The notes under the pieces are model-generated. The model was not told the DNA's origin. It made no database searches and saw only the letters and a program-made list of their open reading frames with translations. A stretch of 13,386 nucleotides of DNA from NCBI GenBank assembly GCA_009602725.1, contig WELB01000103.1, positions 256,087-269,472 on the forward strand, given 5' to 3'. The stretch is from Spirogloea muscicola (taxonomy: Eukaryota; Streptophyta; Zygnematophyceae; Spirogloeales; Spirogloeaceae). Every line of letters begins with the position of its first letter. Positions within the stretch are counted from its first letter, which is position 1. Shown in pieces: positions 11,201-13,386 of the stretch. The translations under genes were made by a program, and so were the position numbers.

Positions 11201-12009
11201 GCACATGGTTGTGATTTAGGGGCTAGTAATGGTCATGACTCCTTGGCCCTCAGATTGTACAAAAGATCCGTAAATTGCAGGAGGTAGCACACAGCTCTTA
11301 CCCCCAATGACAATACTTTCATCGAAGACTAGCAGAATCTATTTTCTGAGGATTGGAGGCCTCTATGCGTCCTATAAAGTGCAAAGCCCTGGACAGATTG
11401 TACAGCACTGTGATACAGCGCTTGGGGACAAGTACTCCGACTCGCTGCCATTGTTTCAAGGTGGAGCCTGACAGACCAAGCGTGTTAAAATCCGGCTCTG
11501 TGCATTGACGCAATTGTGAAATCAGAACAATATGGCCAAAATATGCCATGTAAGTAAATTTCAATGTCCCACTCTGTTCGGTATGCTAGAAGCTATCACA
11601 AAATTTTGTACAGCTAGCAATCATGAAGTGCAGCAAGGAGCGCCAAGTCAAATCTGACCTAGCTCTATGCAGTGCTTGTCTATGAGGAGACTACGCAGGC
11701 CCTCACAAGTGCATGCACGCGCCGTGTGCTGCAGACTTGCAGGGCAAGAATGGGCGGACAAGAAGAGCTTAAAATCTTGCTTCCCGCGTTCCACAAATCT
11801 GTTACAAGCCAATCAACTAGGGGCCCTAAAACGGCTACAGGGGCGTAGTAGTGCCTGCCTCTCAGCAAGGGCAGGCCAATGTGTGGTTGAGACCATCAAA
11901 GTAGTGCACAAGCGCTACGCTGCCCTTAAGATTACTCATCTGTCAGGACGAGCACCTTGAGGGGCGAGGAATAAGGAGGTTGCGTCACCACGACGTTGCG
12001 TCAGCGATG
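11201..12009. other. intergenic region between convergent genes
   Basis: This 809-bp stretch lies between the FO synthase stop and the lipase stop and should hold both 3' UTRs. Open frames inside are under 100 residues and unlike any family I know. TGTAA, the polyadenylation signal of many chlorophycean algae, occurs on the plus strand near 11547 and on the minus strand at 11802-11806 (about 200 bp past the lipase stop). Either could mark an RNA end, but a pentamer match is weak evidence. No structured RNA or repeat was recognised. Confidence 0.5.
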
Positions 12010-13386
12010 TCATATGAGCAGCGACGAGAGGCCCTCGGCGAAGAAGAGCGGGGAGGTGAGAACGGCAAGAAGGCCGAGCTGAACGTGCTGTGACGCAATG
12101 ACTGAATGGTAGCGGCTTGTGTTGCGCTTGGTGCAGCCGTGAACGGCAGTGTGGCCGGTGGCCGGCAGTGCCGCTCCTGCCGCGACTGTGCTCATGGACG
12201 ACGAAGAGCGCATTAGCCGTGACCGCCCCCCGATGCGGGATGTGGCAGTACCGCCAGGGCGGGGGCTGTCAGAGGTGCCGCCCGCGGCCGCGGCAGTGCT
12301 CGCCGCAGGCGCCACCTCCGCGCCCACGAGTGGCCACCAGAGCTGCCGGCGCTGCTCGCGCTGGAGGCGTCGCCACCTCCGCATCTCCTGACGCAGCACG
12401 GCATTCACAGCCCGGATGTAGCTGCAAGGATCGTGGCTGCGAGCAATGGCCCCGCCGTGGCCATACGCAGACCGGTCGGCCAATATCTCCAGAGGGTGCG
12501 GTCGATTGAGAAAGGCGCGCTGCACAGTGCGCAGCTCCCGAGCTGCCGGCGACGTCGACGCCGGAGCATTGGCGACGTTGTCAGGGTGGCGCAGGTGGTA
12601 CAGGCCAGCCCCCTCGGGCAGCAGCGGGTGCGGCGGCGGCCCACCGCCGAGCCGCTCCTCGGGCTGCAGCACGACCAGAGTCCCCACCGGCGCATACATG
12701 TGCTTCTGATGAGAGAGGCAGGAGTGGGAGCGGAAGGCGCCATTGATGCGGCGCAGGACCTCAGCAACGTGGTCGGGGTAGTCGCAGGCAAAGGCGCGCG
12801 GCACGATGTCGCCCGCCATCACGACCGACTGCACGTGCGACCGTGGGAGGCCAAGGCGCGCCAGCAGCGCGTCGCCGCCGCACATGACCGAAGGCGCGCC
12901 AAACGCCAGGACGGGCTGCACGACCCCGGCCGGCACCGCACCGCGGAGCTCCAGCATCAGGCCCAGCAGCGTGGCCAGCGAGCCGCCGAGGGAGTGGCCC
13001 GTCAGCCGGAGGCGCGCGCCGGCAGCACCGCGGCTCGCCACGTGCGCCTGCACCGCAGGCAAGACCTGCGCGTACAGCACCTTGGCGGCCTCGTACGTGC
13101 CGCGGTGCACCATGACGCCCAGCGCCGGGTCCTCGAACGCCACTGGGTCAAAGGACAGGTTCGCCTGCCACGATGCTAGCGACACCGAGCCCTGGATGGC
13201 GATGTACCGCGTCCCGCTGCCCACATCGTCGCACACGAACCACTCGCTGGGGCACGCCGACGACCACCGCTCCTCCTCATCTGCTGTCTCGACAGCGGCG
13301 GCGGCGGCCTCCTCTGCCATGATCATGGCCACAGGTGGCGGCGGCGACGGCGGCGGGGGGGGCGACGACGGCGGGGCGGCGGCGGC
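12010..13386 (-). CDS. class-3 lipase, PLIP-type plastid phospholipase A1, 5' partial
   Basis: PLIP enzymes are chloroplast alpha/beta-hydrolases that remove acyl groups from polar lipids such as phosphatidylglycerol. Counting from the GTG at 13332 as residue 1, the nucleophile Ser114 sits in TGHSLGGS (codon 12991-12993), the acid is Asp175 in AGDIVPRAF (12808-12810), and the likely catalytic His is His416 in ASQHVQLG near the C-terminus (12085-12087), as in plant PLIPs. Other family blocks are WFVCDD, IQGSVSLASWQANL, VHRGTYEAAK, FGAPSVMCGG and HPLLPEGAGLYHL. TGA is at 12010-12012. The frame stays open upstream through a Pro/Ser/Ala run to the window edge, so 13332 is not a reliable start, and the transit peptide and N-terminal part are outside. 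No intron interrupts these 459 codons. The gene is convergent with FO synthase. Confidence 0.88.
   Translation of the reverse strand, partial: AAAAPPSSPPPPPSPPPPVAMIMAEEAAAAAVETADEEERWSSACPSEWFVCDDVGSGTRYIAIQGSVSLASWQANLSFDPVAFEDPALGVMVHRGTYEAAKVLYAQVLPAVQAHVASRGAAGARLRLTGHSLGGSLATLLGLMLELRGAVPAGVVQPVLAFGAPSVMCGGDALLARLGLPRSHVQSVVMAGDIVPRAFACDYPDHVAEVLRRINGAFRSHSCLSHQKHMYAPVGTLVVLQPEERLGGGPPPHPLLPEGAGLYHLRHPDNVANAPASTSPAARELRTVQRAFLNRPHPLEILADRSAYGHGGAIARSHDPCSYIRAVNAVLRQEMRRWRRLQREQRRQLWWPLVGAEVAPAASTAAAAGGTSDSPRPGGTATSRIGGRSRLMRSSSSMSTVAAGAALPATGHTAVHGCTKRNTSRYHSVIASQHVQLGLLAVLTSPLFFAEGLSSLLI

Noticed and set aside
12433-13179. 248-residue plus-strand frame
   Set aside because: It is antisense to the lipase, whose family blocks and catalytic residues clearly identify the minus strand as coding.

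Overview
The window reads as nuclear DNA of a green alga or close relative. The evidence is GC-rich exons, many short spliceosomal introns (mostly 110-330 bp), Ala/Pro/Gly-rich coding repeats, a plant/algal-type plastid lipase, and a eukaryotic FO (deazaflavin) synthase. No bacterial operon, tRNA, rRNA, CRISPR array or transposase was seen.

Layout, left to right. Positions 1-122 are an unbroken T run, probably an assembly artefact. Positions 123-2860 (+) hold a protein I do not recognise, rich in Ala, Gly, Ser and acidic residues. It is best read as two exons joined by a 503-bp intron, with its 5' end missing. Positions 2861-3348 are intergenic: a perfect 11-bp hairpin, a small tandem repeat, and two direct ACTAATCA boxes upstream of the next gene. 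Positions 3349-11200 (+) hold a 21-exon gene for bifunctional FO synthase (CofG-CofH fusion, like bacterial FbiC). Its first exon is broken by a T run and an N. The other 20 exons join in phase to 858 codons plus a stop after the break. Positions 11201-12009 separate two convergent genes. Positions 12010-13386 (-) hold the 3' part of an uninterrupted class-3 lipase of the PLIP type (plastid phospholipase A1), running off the right edge.

The main result is the FO synthase model. Every junction was chosen by phase, splice dinucleotides and fit to the protein family. Two introns (4037-4286 and 10018-10331) start with GC rather than GT. In algae the product, FO, is known as a light-harvesting antenna of DNA photolyase, so the gene probably serves light-driven DNA repair. 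I see no functional link between FO synthase and its two neighbours, and no wholly new multi-gene system.
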